Below are positions 20,601 through 23,665 of a stretch of DNA of 25,526 nucleotides, piece by piece. The notes beneath the pieces were generated by a model. That model was not told the origin of the DNA, searched no databases, and was given only the letters and a program-made list of their open reading frames with translations. The stretch is taken from NCBI GenBank assembly GCA_004335635.1, contig QAXH01005378.1:35875-61400 (forward strand), given 5' to 3'. Origin of the DNA: Chloromonas sp. AAM2. Its lineage: Eukaryota; Chlorophyta; Chlorophyceae; Chlamydomonadales; Chlamydomonadaceae. The position numbers and the translations under genes were made by a program. The stretch's first letter is position 1. Each line of letters begins with the position of its first letter.

Positions 20601-20769
20601 CGCCCTCATGCCCCCAGGCTCACCCCACACGGCCCAGGAGCTTGAGCCCCGGGTCATCACCGCTTTGGATGAAGCTCAGTTCACGCTGACAAGCACAAAA
20701 GACAAGAACAGGAAGCGCGTCGCCAAGTCCAAGCCAGCAAAGTCTGTATCATCATATAGGGAAGAGTGA
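511..20769 (+). CDS. MSH1: MSH1-type MutS homolog with C-terminal GIY-YIG nuclease domain (25 exons, 5' partial)
   Basis: Joining 25 exons gives 3066 nt in one frame: 1021 residues plus TGA. Residue numbers here start at the first whole codon in the window. Residues 1-340 match the connector and core of plant MSH1 (e.g. RPQPL, LLLLPPTPQ, HAEMWAHVL). Residues 344-547 are lever and pre-ATPase. Walker A is GPNMAGKST (543-551), followed by the signature SSFAMEMQEV. Walker B is LVLLDE (618-623), then FATHLHGL (653-660). The GIY-YIG domain starts near 918, with VYV, FYSG, RLSEHRR (R939, H943) and a candidate metal-binding Glu in QELE (979/981). Known family role: suppressing recombination between short repeats and aiding mismatch/break repair in plastid or mitochondrial DNA. 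Plant MSH1 is about 1,100 residues, so roughly 200 or more N-terminal residues, including domain I and the transit peptide, are missing upstream. All introns are GT-AG and phases are consistent throughout. Walker B is followed by SKGTE instead of the GRGTS typical of bacterial MutS. Confidence 0.93.
645..768 (+). repeat. 86-bp-spaced direct repeat in intron 1
   Basis: The 38-bp segment at 645-682 recurs at 731-768 with three or four differences (TAC.CT.AGAATGGTCGG.TGCGTCTCAGACAATTGCT). A degraded copy of the exon 1 donor end (GATTGATAAGACAGAG|GTATGC, junction at 823/824) lies shortly after it. Confidence 0.8.
1431..1517 (+). CDS. MSH1: MSH1 exon 2: connector region
   Basis: Acceptor CCGTGCAG|TGC and donor CAG|GTACGT, 29 codons, phase 0 on both sides. 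The stretch LLRAKGAATLMLHSSLDDMQ matches the plant pattern 'KLR....LFLH.SL'. The exon's 3' end and donor are repeated 75 bp downstream. Confidence 0.85.
1498..1615 (+). repeat. Duplicated exon 2 donor junction
   Basis: Exon 2 end plus donor (from 1498, CGAGCC..GA.GA.ATGCAG|GT..) recurs from 1573, junction 1592/1593. The offset is 75 bp. The similarity continues into intron sequence (TCAT/GCACT). Confidence 0.8.
2252..2350 (+). CDS. MSH1: MSH1 exon 3: connector region (weakly conserved)
   Basis: Acceptor CTCTGCAG|AAA and donor GAG|GTGAGA, 33 codons, phase 0 both sides. It was chosen because it is open, correctly phased and of the right length for the variable segment that follows 'H.SL' in MSH1. 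It includes RDEVGQYITYTGD and ends GFMAE. Direct similarity to plant MSH1 is low. The donor end is repeated twice downstream. Confidence 0.65.
2325..2485 (+). repeat. Three degenerate copies of exon 3 donor junction
   Basis: TTCATGGCAGAG|GTGAGAAATG (junction 2350) is followed by GCAGCAGAG|GTGAGCAATG (2408) and GCATGGCGGAG|GTGCAAAATG (2470). Spacing is 58 and 62 bp, with diverged bases between. Confidence 0.65.
2633..2785 (+). repeat. CCGTCCAGCCGTCACA minisatellite in intron 3
   Basis: Irregular tandem units built from GCCGTCCA and GCCGTCACA. They cause the spurious Ser/Pro- and Thr-rich ORFs seen in several frames here. The rest of intron 3 (2786-3560) shows no gene. Confidence 0.9.
3560..3611 (+). 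repeat. CCAACCAAC-type repeat ahead of exon 4 acceptor
   Basis: About five units of roughly 10-11 bp (AACCAACCYC) end seven bases before the AG. They probably serve as the pyrimidine/branch region of the acceptor. Confidence 0.7.
3619..3690 (+). CDS. MSH1: MSH1 exon 4: connector/core boundary (weakly conserved)
   Basis: Acceptor CCTGTGCAG|GTG and donor CTG|GTAAGC, 24 codons, phase 0. It starts VHQQLQYHQGEM, in the position of the 'L...VK.VYG' helix of plant MSH1. Good splice sites and phase support it; sequence similarity alone would not. The acceptor tract is a CCAACCAAC-type repeat (3560-3611). Confidence 0.65.
4117..4151 (+). repeat. (CCAA)n microsatellite before exon 5
   Basis: Eight to nine uninterrupted AACC units about 45 bp upstream of the exon 5 acceptor. 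Confidence 0.95.
4199..4300 (+). CDS. MSH1: MSH1 exon 5: start of MutS core
   Basis: Acceptor GCCTTCAG|TTC and donor CTG|GTGAGT, 34 codons, phase 0. GRPQPLPQSTVLQLGLQGD and GICSLL align with the plant 'RPRPL..GTATQIG' segment. The upstream intron ends with a (CCAA)n run. The exon's 3' half is duplicated 91 bp downstream. Confidence 0.85.
4256..4412 (+). repeat. Duplicated 3' half of exon 5
   Basis: TGCAGCTGGGGCTGCAGGGG (from 4257, within exon 5) recurs from 4348 with one mismatch. It extends through GACATGGGCA and a diverged TACTGG end. The second copy has lost the GT donor (TACTGG|AGG). Offset 91 bp. Confidence 0.85.
4590..4628 (+). repeat. (CGCA)n microsatellite in intron 5
   Basis: Run of ACGC/GCAC units with small interruptions. 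Confidence 0.9.
4884..5036 (+). repeat. 82-bp tandem duplication spanning exon 6 acceptor
   Basis: Copy one starts at 4884 and copy two at 4966; they are nearly identical through CCCCTGTG. Each holds TGTGCAG|TCCACCGTGCTGCCC. The repeat therefore contains intron end, AG and the first codons of exon 6. Near-identity shows it is recent. Confidence 0.95.
5000..5128 (+). CDS. MSH1: MSH1 exon 6: MutS core
   Basis: Acceptor TGTGCAG|TCC and donor GAG|GTAAGC, 43 codons, phase 0. WMNQLLLLPPTPQMALHIHQ matches the strongly conserved 'YVRDLLLNPP...A..IQ' of MSH1. An 82-bp tandem duplication places an identical acceptor and exon start at 4918. Only the 5000 acceptor keeps the frame, because 82 is not a multiple of three. 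Confidence 0.9.
5273..5312 (+). repeat. (ACAA)n and A-tract in intron 6
   Basis: ACAAACAAACAAAC run leading into an A11-like tract. Confidence 0.95.
5663..5762 (+). CDS. MSH1: MSH1 exon 7: MutS core
   Basis: Acceptor GCCTCGCAG|GCG and donor CACG|GTGAGT. Thirty-three codons plus one base; it enters in phase 0 and leaves in phase 1. ALSGSINTDMPGSKVAEVV then SKEGDAPFFRELH corresponds to the plant 'CSIPEFTCVS..KLVKLLE' segment. Confidence 0.87.
5800..5945 (-). repeat. Dispersed short repeat, group B, minus orientation
   Basis: Reverse complement reads GGCCTGCCTTGCCTGCTTTC ... TTGCTTTCTTGCTCACGGTAGG ... TCAGGGCGG. This is the same order as the + copies at 20050-20225 and 21775-21955. It lies in intron 7. 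Confidence 0.75.
6147..6166 (+). repeat. G20 homopolymer in intron 7
   Basis: Twenty consecutive Gs preceded by GGGGA. Likely G-quadruplex former and an assembly-length risk. Confidence 0.97.
6282..6375 (+). CDS. MSH1: MSH1 exon 8: MutS core
   Basis: Acceptor GCATGCAG|GT and donor AAGTG|GTGAGC, in phase 1, out phase 2. LLEAVVDMLDNPGHAEMWAH, then VLPYAMWHDKW, aligns with 'VL.....H.ELV.ILK.LMDPTW' of plant MSH1. The final Trp codon is split by the next intron. Confidence 0.9.
6777..6899 (+). CDS. MSH1: MSH1 exon 9: MutS core
   Basis: Acceptor CTCCACAG|G and donor CAGG|GTGAGT, in phase 2, out phase 2. Forty whole codons beginning PEVDEISAFEFKSRLETAMR. It matches the helix that carries 'FV.EC.WAS..IGEMISLD' in plant MSH1. 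Confidence 0.88.
6900..6967 (+). repeat. GGTTGAG repeats starting at exon 9 donor
   Basis: The donor GTGAGTTGCTGAGTTGGTTGAG runs directly into several GGTTGAG(T) units. The repeat begins within the first intron bases. Confidence 0.7.
7127..7216 (+). repeat. 11-bp CTCTGCCCAGT minisatellite in intron 9
   Basis: About eight units of TCTGCCCAGTC/TCTGCCCAGAC. Confidence 0.93.
7566..7646 (+). CDS. MSH1: MSH1 exon 10: acidic/serine-rich linker
   Basis: Acceptor TCTGCAG|G and donor CCAAAC|GTGGGT, in phase 2, out phase 2. It encodes SSSDEGGDLSRDSSQSQGDA and the next few residues. This low-complexity linker lies where plant MSH1 also has a variable Ser/Asp/Asn-rich stretch. The alternative donor 4 bp downstream would break the frame of exon 11. 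Confidence 0.75.
7878..8040 (+). repeat. Dispersed short repeat, group A (SINE-like)
   Basis: Shares about 150 bp with 18123-18293 in the same order: TTGTCCACAGTGCT, TTTGCGCCTTGAAGTTGCCT, TGCTCAGGGTTGGTTAG, TATCCAGC, GCTTGCTAGCGTTCGCGCTC, GACGTAATCA. TGCTCAGGGTTGG resembles a tRNA A-box. GTTCGCGCTC about 40 bp on resembles a B-box. Confidence 0.8.
8258..8327 (+). CDS. MSH1: MSH1 exon 11: core to lever
   Basis: Acceptor CTGGTCAG|G and donor AAG|GTGAGC, in phase 2, out phase 0. Twenty-three codons beginning FQEDNEIFRFSVVED, matching the 'FF.D.ES.WRGRVK' region of MSH1. The acceptor is preceded by a run of repeated TGCACNTTTCT-like pyrimidine units (8140-8257). Confidence 0.82.
8638..8695 (+). 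repeat. (TTA)n microsatellite in intron 11
   Basis: TTATTATTATTA run, then an ATATTATA variant. Confidence 0.95.
9370..9516 (+). CDS. MSH1: MSH1 exon 12: lever helices
   Basis: Acceptor CACCTTCAG|GTG and donor CAG|GTGCGC, 49 codons, phase 0. VDSTRQSLMAEVAQFM aligns with the plant helix 'VEKSAEALS.AVAEDF'. It has higher GC and typical coding composition compared with the AT-rich flanks. Confidence 0.88.
9605..9815 (+). repeat. Diverged direct repeat in intron 12
   Basis: TTCAGTTGCTTGCCGCTGTT (about 9610) recurs with one difference near 9786. Both are followed by AG.TCGG. Confidence 0.7.
10325..10498 (+). CDS. MSH1: MSH1 exon 13: lever helices
   Basis: Acceptor GACTGCAG|GTT and donor GAG|GTAGGC, 58 codons, phase 0. 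It starts VPSNAQLTSSTISKIAPTAR; the end WITDEIEKKLEEYQQACKEA matches 'WFTT..V..AL..YHEA...A' of plant MSH1. Confidence 0.88.
10700..10822 (-). repeat. Dispersed short repeat, group A, minus orientation
   Basis: Reverse complement gives TGCTCAGGGTAGGTCAGAAC, GTATCCAGCCGCGTCTCTTG, CTAGCGTTCGCGCTCGGTGC and CTGATGTAATCAATATATAT. This is group A with its TA-rich 3' end. It lies in intron 13. Confidence 0.8.
10892..11002 (+). other. Possible in-frame 5' extension of exon 14 with two CxxC pairs
   Basis: Acceptor CTAAC-N-TTTCCGCTTGCAG ends at 10891 and is followed by GCCGAC, the same as exon 14. The 111-bp interval is open in the exon 14 frame and encodes 37 residues with CKSC, HPCKQICASC and TCC. 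Splicing at 10891 would insert this segment without disturbing the frame. Plant MSH1 has nothing here, so it may be intron. Confidence 0.4.
11003..11113 (+). CDS. MSH1: MSH1 exon 14: helix leading into ATPase domain
   Basis: Acceptor TTGTCTGCAG|GCC and donor CAG|GTGCGA, 37 codons, phase 0. ADRQLSQLCEGLLPSIQDLL, then IIIKALAEHTQ, matches the plant 'VLVFASMLLVISKALFSHA' helix. A second, arguably stronger acceptor at 10890-10891 is also followed by GCCGAC. It is exactly 111 bp upstream and in frame, so the true start may be 10892. Confidence 0.75.
11735..11826 (+). pseudogene. Degenerate second copy of exon 14 3' end with intact donor
   Basis: AAGGCGTTGGCGGAACATAC then TCAG|GTGCGA (junction 11811/11812) copies exon 14's end. 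In frame it reads TKALAEHTQ, against IKALAEHTQ in exon 14. The bases upstream stay open (VGLLSLAVPLSVLVLL...). It could be a decayed exon copy or a cryptic alternative exon. Confidence 0.6.
11901..12099 (+). repeat. 60-bp tandem repeat ending in exon 15 acceptor
   Basis: 11901-11960 and 11961-12020 are identical. A diverged third unit runs into exon 15. Each unit contains CCATGCAG|GCTGC and GGCTGCCATGCAC, i.e. the exon 15 acceptor and first codons. Rich in CATGCATG. Confidence 0.95.
12088..12268 (+). CDS. MSH1: MSH1 exon 15: start of ATPase domain, Walker A first part
   Basis: Acceptor CCATGCAG|GCT and donor GCAG|GTGAGC, 60 codons plus one base. It contains DWALPDL, LQGYWPYWM and LQLLTGPNMA; the Walker A loop is split by the intron inside the glycine before KST. 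The acceptor and the first exon bases resemble the 60-bp repeats that fill the end of intron 14. Confidence 0.92.
12591..12624 (+). repeat. (GT)n microsatellite before exon 16
   Basis: ACGTGTGTGTGTGTGTGTGTGTGCGTGCACG directly ahead of the exon 16 acceptor; it takes the place of a pyrimidine tract. Confidence 0.95.
12635..12812 (+). CDS. MSH1: MSH1 exon 16: ATPase domain, Walker A second part and signature
   Basis: Acceptor CCATGCAG|GC and donor TCAG|GTGTGG, in phase 1, out phase 2. It starts with the second part of Walker A (GKST), followed by LRSVCAVALLANCGLMVPAR. It then has the MSH1-typical SPVEGMSSFAMEMQEV, the composite-site signature. A (GT)n run lies just before the acceptor. Confidence 0.94.
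13516..13582 (+). CDS. MSH1: MSH1 exon 17: Walker B
   Basis: Acceptor CTCTGCAG|C and donor GAG|GTGGGG, in phase 2, out phase 0. VADVQCTAQSLVLLDEMSK then GTE; Asp622 and Glu623 are the Walker B acidic pair. Plant MSH1 has the similar 'SLVLIDEICRGTE'. The donor is weak (GTGGGG). Confidence 0.92.
13605..13662 (+). repeat. 14-bp GCTCGGGTGGCAGG tandem repeat in intron 17
   Basis: Three and a half units of CTCGGGTGGCAGGG just after the exon 17 donor. Confidence 0.93.
14055..14265 (+). repeat. Degenerate telomere-like TTAGG/TTAGGG/TTTAGG array in intron 17
   Basis: Over 200 bp of GGTTAGG, GGGTTAGG, GGTTTAGG and GAGTCAGG variants on the G-rich strand. It is bounded by coding exons on both sides, so it is interstitial. 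The mix of 5-, 6- and 7-mers is unlike a functional telomere. Confidence 0.9.
14414..14506 (+). CDS. MSH1: MSH1 exon 18: ATPase domain, THLHGL motif
   Basis: Acceptor TTCTTCAG|GTG and donor CTG|GTGAGC, 31 codons, phase 0. It begins VAKGTALAGALIIDWC and ends FATHLHGL, carrying the conserved STH-type motif of MutS ATPases. The last 19 bases of the exon and its donor form the first unit of a 26-bp tandem array running into the assembly gap. Confidence 0.92.
14488..14695 (+). repeat. 26-bp tandem array of exon 18 end plus splice donor (8 copies visible)
   Basis: Eight units of exactly 26 bp. Unit one is the last 19 bases of exon 18 (CACACACCTGCATGGACTG, encoding THLHGL) plus GTGAGCC. Copies 3, 6 and 8 keep GTGAGCC; others have GTGCGCC, GTGAGAC or GATGCGCC. 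The array is cut by the gap at 14696. Confidence 0.98.
14696..15467. other. Assembly gap (772 N)
   Basis: A run of N that starts exactly at a unit boundary of the 26-bp array and ends in a different, 52-bp array. It is probably a collapsed repeat whose true length is unknown. ORFs crossing it are artefacts. Confidence 0.99.
15468..15612 (+). repeat. 52-bp tandem repeat after the gap
   Basis: Two full identical units and most of a third (TGGTGCACTGAGATGAACGG...GGGTTAGGTGCTGAC). Confidence 0.95.
15974..16046 (+). CDS. MSH1: MSH1 exon 19: ATPase domain C-terminal part
   Basis: Acceptor CTGTGCAG|GTT and donor GAAG|GTGGGG, in phase 0, out phase 1. VPIAREFRLEEQGRLAFKCM, then GLTE, matches 'LPLTAKNITYKAMGAE' in plant MSH1. 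The alignment runs straight on from exon 18, so no exon seems to be lost in the N gap. Confidence 0.83.
16197..16311 (+). repeat. 23-bp tandem repeat in intron 19
   Basis: Five units of GTGTTGCATTCGATGCTTCC plus ATT, varying between TCTATG and TCGATG. Confidence 0.96.
16395..16500 (+). repeat. Dispersed short repeat, group B, partial
   Basis: CTAGTCTCCGACCTTAGCTTAGGCTCGGTCCTGTTTTGCCTTCAG then TTGGCCTGCCTTGCCTGC, similar to 20060-20135. The 3' half is missing. Confidence 0.65.
16617..16693 (+). CDS. MSH1: MSH1 exon 20: ATPase domain C-terminal part
   Basis: Acceptor TTGTGCAG|GA and donor GAG|GTAAAG, in phase 1, out phase 0. RGTWRLLDGWCFESLAFE matches 'KPTWKLTDGVCRESLAFE' of plant MSH1 very closely. 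The exon's 3' end and donor head a 72-bp tandem array. Confidence 0.93.
16667..17062 (+). repeat. 72-bp tandem array of exon 20 end plus splice donor (5 copies)
   Basis: Units start at 16667 (inside exon 20), 16739, 16811, 16945 and 17018. Each has TGGTGCTTTGAAAGCCTGGC or a variant and a live donor (GAG|GTAAAG in the first two, GAG|GTATGA in the last three). The third unit carries an insertion. Confidence 0.96.
17283..17376 (-). repeat. Dispersed short repeat, group A, partial, minus orientation
   Basis: GGGGGCCCACATGCACCGAG then CGTGAGTGCCAGCAAGCC parallels 10729-10775. It is degraded near GAGCAAAAGG. Confidence 0.65.
17429..17522 (+). repeat. 47-bp tandem duplication in intron 20
   Basis: CCATCGCTTATAGCGCAGC...GACAATGTACAT occurs at 17429 and 17476 with a few differences. 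Confidence 0.93.
17577..17680 (+). repeat. Duplicated exon 21 acceptor
   Basis: GTTTCTGTTGCCGCCAG|GTGGCACGTG (junction 17593/17594) repeats GTTTCTGTTGGCCCATAG|GTCGCACGTG (17659/17660), offset 66 bp. Use of the upstream AG would read VARACLANK... and hit an in-frame TAG. Confidence 0.85.
17660..17828 (+). CDS. MSH1: MSH1 exon 21: end of ATPase domain and linker
   Basis: Acceptor GCCCATAG|GTC and donor CAGG|GTAAGT, in phase 0, out phase 1. VARGQGMREELLTLAERLMS matches 'TAKREGVPESVIQRAEALY'. A shorter alternative ending at 17736 would put a stop in exon 22, so the longer form was chosen. A copy of the acceptor and exon start lies 66 bp upstream. Confidence 0.87.
18123..18293 (+). repeat. Dispersed short repeat, group A (SINE-like)
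   Basis: Closely matches 7878-8040. It carries the A-box-like TGCTCAGGGTTGGTTAGCAC and the B-box-like GTTCGCGCTC, and ends GACGTAATCAGTATATATAC. It lies in intron 21. Confidence 0.82.
18433..18573 (+). CDS. MSH1: MSH1 exon 22: disordered linker with internal duplication
   Basis: Acceptor CCTTCAG|GC and donor ACGAG|GTAGGC, in phase 1, out phase 1. Low-complexity linker between ATPase and GIY-YIG domains, including RALTPLPESISVSASG. A 21-bp in-frame duplication gives ADSSPKE-ADSSPKA. Phase match and open frame support it; linker sequence is not conserved. Confidence 0.8.
18516..18557 (+). repeat. 21-bp in-frame duplication inside exon 22
   Basis: GCAGACTCCTCCCCCAAAG occurs twice back to back, giving ADSSPKE and ADSSPKA. 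Confidence 0.96.
18998..19278 (+). CDS. MSH1: MSH1 exon 23: SDQE repeat linker and pre-GIY-YIG helix
   Basis: Acceptor CGTACAG|GT and donor ACG|GTGAGC, in phase 1, out phase 0, 93 whole codons. The first half is a coding minisatellite of SDQEV/SDQEI/LHQEG-type pentapeptides. The second half, RAKSLDDALGVLKTVC, matches the plant 'SLEKDLAKAIVKIC' helix before the nuclease domain. Confidence 0.87.
19010..19132 (+). repeat. Coding minisatellite (SDQEV) inside exon 23
   Basis: About eight units of TCAGATCAGGAGRT-type sequence, mostly 15 bp. They keep the reading frame and encode SDQEx or LHQEx pentapeptides. Confidence 0.93.
19572..19622 (+). repeat. 10-bp CAGTTGCAGT repeat in intron 23
   Basis: Four to five units of CAGTTG(C/G)(A/T)GT. 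Further downstream, TCTCACACT motifs recur in the pyrimidine tract ahead of exon 24. Confidence 0.85.
19775..19928 (+). CDS. MSH1: MSH1 exon 24: GIY-YIG nuclease core
   Basis: Acceptor TCCCGCAG|CCG and donor CAGAG|GTGAGC, in phase 0, out phase 1. PPPGHTNRRAVYVCQWASG, then AFYSGET and IAQRLSEHRRK. VYV and FYSG stand for the GIY and YIG motifs, and R939 and H943 fall where the family has its Arg and His. The PPP before the domain also occurs in plant MSH1. Confidence 0.92.
20000..20052 (+). repeat. 15-bp GGGAGGCGATTTGCT repeat in intron 24
   Basis: Three units differing at one or two bases. Confidence 0.9.
20052..20225 (+). repeat. Dispersed short repeat, group B
   Basis: TTTTCTAGTCTTTGACTCCA ... 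TTGGCCTGCCTTGCCTGC ... TTGCTTGCTCAGGGTAGG ... TCCTCTGACGGCTCCCCTGG then TGTATATACATATAC. Same layout as 21775-21955. The 3' end is TA-rich. Confidence 0.8.
20579..20769 (+). CDS. MSH1: MSH1 exon 25: end of GIY-YIG domain, stop codon
   Basis: Acceptor CATGCAG|GC, 62 whole codons then TGA. PNTSMVYALMPPGS and HTAQELEPRVITALDE match the plant 'FLYLMVQGKSMACQLETLLIN', keeping the Glu expected to bind metal. A basic tail (KDKNRKRVAKSKPAK) follows. No clear chlorophyte TGTAA polyadenylation signal was seen close behind the stop. Confidence 0.9.
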
Positions 20770-21169
20770 CGGATGACCATTATTGCGTCTGATGCCGTGT
20801 TTCGTCCTTTCCAACGACCACACCAATGGCAACAAGCTGATCAACAGCCTTGCAGGCGGTTCCGCAACAGCCATATTCATTCATCGTGTAGTAATCATAT
20901 GCATAAGCCTGTGTCTGTCTGTTACTGAATTTTAATTCTAATTGACAACCTGGGTTTGCTTCTGAGTGTTGGGGGCCAAAAGTAGGTTGGCCAAGCCCTG
21001 GGCCGAGGCATCCGTTGTGCTGCTCACTTTCGTCTGCCACCAGACGCATGGCCGAACCGGTCTCTCCTATGAGGCCAAACAACCTTTGTAGTTGATTTAC
21101 AACAAGCTGCACAGGCAGCGGCCGATGCCTTTAATCACAGCCACCGCCATCACAGCGAGGTTGGCAGAA

Positions 21170-21475
21170 AGTTTTTGCGTGCTTTGTCTGCCTGGGACTA
21201 GCCGGGCATTGTCCGGTCTGCCTTGTTCGGCTGTGCCTCTGGTCTGTTTGTGCCTCTCTCTTTCCTCTTTCCTGCTCAGGCTAGGTCCGGGCAAAACACA
21301 TTCCGGTGCGTGTCCTGTGACTGCTTCTTTTGTGGTTTGATACTCTGATGTAAAGGTATACATACAGTAGTTGGATTTGAGAATGCACGGTGCATAGATG
21401 GTTGGGACTTGCATGGCTTGCTAGCGTTCACGCTCGATGCATGTGGGCTGCCCTGATGCAATCATTATATACATA
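21170..21475 (+). repeat. Composite of group B-like and group A-like repeats
   Basis: First a diverged B-like unit (TTTCCTGCTCAGGCTAGGTC ... CTGATGTAAAGGTATACATAC). Then a partial A unit (TTGCATGGCTTGCTAGCGTT, CGATGCATGTGGGC, CCTGATGCAATCATTATATAC). Confidence 0.7.
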
Positions 21476-21774
21476 ACAGCTGATTCGCACGGCTTGGGTG
21501 GCCTTGCGCTTGTTTATGCTACGCGCACCGCTGTCGCTTCCATGCCCGAGATGTCATTGTCAGACCAGTGGACTTGAGTGTCTGCGTGACGTCGTCTCAC
21601 GCACCTGAGTGGTGTGTGATTGGTTGCAGCCAGACTGAGAGGTGCTCAACCGCATGCGAGCTGGTTGGCATTTGCGCGGTAAGATGTCATTTGATCAGAC
21701 CGAGGTGGCGTTCCTGCTGTTCTTATGTCTGCTTTGTGATGATCGAGGTGCTTTGTATGGAATTGGCCCCCTTG

Positions 21775-21955
21775 ATCTAGTCTTTGGCCTTGACTTTTGC
21801 GGCCCCGTCCTGTTTTGCTTTGGGTTGGCCTGCCTTGCCTGCTTTGCCTGCTTTGTTCCTTGCTTTCGTTTTGCTTTCTTGCTCAGGGTAGGCCAGGGCG
21901 GTGCCCATTCCGTTCTGTGTCCTCTGACGGCTTCCCTGGTGTAAATACATATATA
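21775..21955 (+). repeat. Dispersed short repeat, group B
   Basis: TCTAGTCTTTGGCCTTGAC ... GGTTGGCCTGCCTTGCCTGC ... TTGCTCAGGGTAGGCCAGGG ... TCCTCTGACGGCTTCCCTGG then TGTAAATACATATATATA. Best preserved B copy together with 20052-20225. Confidence 0.82.
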
Positions 21956-22040
21956 TATGAATGAATTGGTTGATTTGTAACATCAGGGAAGCCGTCGACA
22001 GCACGGGATGTGTGCCGCCCTGACCTAACCTGAGCAAGAA
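21926..22040 (-). repeat. Inverted group B copy forming a hairpin with its neighbour
   Basis: CATCAGGGAAGCCGTC (21981-21996) is the reverse complement, with one mismatch, of GACGGCTTCCCTGGTG (21926-21941). The match extends outward through CCGCCCTGACCTAACCTGAG. Two group B ends thus face each other across a TA-rich centre. Confidence 0.8.
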
Positions 22041-22259
22041 GAAACCAGAACTGCAGAAAGAAACCTAAGAATGGACTGAAGGGAAACAAAGAACAGAAGA
22101 GATTTGTATTGAATTGATTGTGCAGTGGGCCTGTGGCACATGGCGTTGGGTATCATTTGCTGAGACCATAATGGCCGTCGTGCTGTTTGTCTGGTAACAT
22201 TAAATAGGTGGTCAAGTGAGGTTCTAGTATGCAAGCGTAGCCTAGCCTACCCAGTCGCA

Positions 22260-22345
22260 TCATGGTGCACGACCACACCATGTCCTCTGACCGCGTCCCT
22301 GGTGGGAAATATGTATATCTAGAGCATATCTAGATATACTGTACC
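22260..22345 (+). repeat. Group B 3' fragment with perfect short inverted repeat
   Basis: TCCTCTGACCGCGTCCCTGG, then GTATATCTAGA (22313-22323) and TCTAGATATAC (22329-22339). This is an 11-bp perfect palindrome with a 5-bp loop. Confidence 0.75.
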
Positions 22346-22828
22346 AACCCAGAAAACTGGTTGAAACCCGCAATTAATCAAGCGCTGCCGAAGGCGAAAC
22401 ATTTCTGCCAACGTTGGTTGAAAACCTTACAAGAAGTTGGGGTATATGGTCACAGAAGTAAAATGGTGAGATGGTAATGGCCATCACCTACCGCTGGTTT
22501 GTCAAGCAGCGATCCCTCTAGCAGGATAAGAGTTGATTGGCAAAAGACCCAACCTGCACGGTATATGTAGGCAATCATGCCGCAAGGTCTGATACGCAAA
22601 CAGGTGCAGGCCCCAACAACCAACAACCTTAGCTGTGCGTGGCTGCTGCAATTGCTTTCTGCGTGCTCCGACCTGGGCTCAGACAGTCACAAACTGCATT
22701 CTGAGCACACTCTGCCTGACAGAGAGGGCTGCCTTGTTGCATGGAAGATGAGAAAGGCACATGTAGATGCATGCCAACAGACCTTCTAACATCGAACCCT
22801 TCGAATTGACGCTGTCATCTATGAAGGT

Positions 22829-22950
22829 GAACTTGTGCTGTAACCGAGTATGAAACCATGCATGCTTCTCACGCAGCCATGGAACTTGTGCTTCAATCAA
22901 GTATGACACCATGCATGCTTCTCACGCAGCCATGGAACTTGAGCCCTAAC
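22829..22950 (+). repeat. 53-bp tandem repeat
   Basis: Units start at 22829, 22882 and 22935 (partial), each beginning GGAACTTG or TGAACTTG. They share CCATGCATGCTTCTCACGCA followed by GCCATG. Confidence 0.95.
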
Positions 22951-23530
22951 CGAGGTTGCAGCAAGTGCGCAGAAGCTCCTTGATTTCCACACAGCCGCGG
23001 GCATCAGTCTGTTATGTTTGTTTTTGTTGTTGCTGTTTACATGGCCTCTAGTCCGGGGAGGGCTGCTCAGCAGGGGTCACCAGTTTCCAACTGACCGCAA
23101 TTCAGTAAGTAGGTTCCACAGTCGCAAAATACTTACAGACGTGCAGATTGTACAGGCAAGCTTTGCAACAAGAAAAGCGCAGTAAAAGGCCACAAGCAGT
23201 TGGCCCACACCTCGTTGTGAAGAATCAAGGGGAACAACAATCAATCGATAGGATAACTCAAACATGTAACAGTGATACAAAACATGACGTATTAAACTCA
23301 TGGTCCTTGACATCACATCGTTATGTGATAAAACGGACGGATTATATGTACAATGAAGGGCCTCATTGACCATGCGACAAGTAAATTGTCACATGCCGGC
23401 TTGATACCTCAAGTGGTTCCAGACACCAGTGTAACATGGCATGTGTTTCAGCGTTCGTGTCCACTTCCTGGTCTGTCTAACATAGCCAAAAAGCGCTGCT
23501 GAGCCGCCATGAAGAGGATGCTCTCAGCCT

Positions 23531-23665
23531 CTACCAGTTCCACGGCCATCCCGATGTGCGCACGAGGTAGCACCTGTATGTGTAAGTGTGTGAGTTGCAC
23601 TTGAGGGACTTCCACGACTGCCTGGGGCACTGGCCCCACACGCCCGCATGATCCGAGTGAATGTC
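23531..23665 (-). CDS. Secreted protein exon 6: Cys/Trp-rich C-terminus
   Basis: Acceptor CCTTGCAG|GAC, 44 codons and TAG. DIHSDHAGVWGQCPRQSWKS, LKCNSHTYTYRCYLVRTSG, WPWNW. An internal CAG|GTGCTA could be a donor, but the direct read-through gives a short, sensible end. Confidence 0.8.
   Translation of the reverse strand, partial: DIHSDHAGVWGQCPRQSWKSLKCNSHTYTYRCYLVRTSGWPWNW

Larger units (their letters stand above)
20770..23530. other. Intergenic/3'UTR region between convergent genes
   Basis: No ORF here shows protein-like composition or splice-consistent conservation. It holds the 3'UTRs of both genes and several dispersed repeats, an inverted repeat pair and a 53-bp tandem repeat. A TTACA (TGTAA on the minus strand) at 23133-23137 is a weak candidate polyadenylation signal for the minus-strand gene. 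Confidence 0.7.

Noticed and set aside
20770..23530. tRNA genes within the group A repeats
   Set aside because: A- and B-box-like elements are present, but no full cloverleaf or acceptor stem can be drawn.
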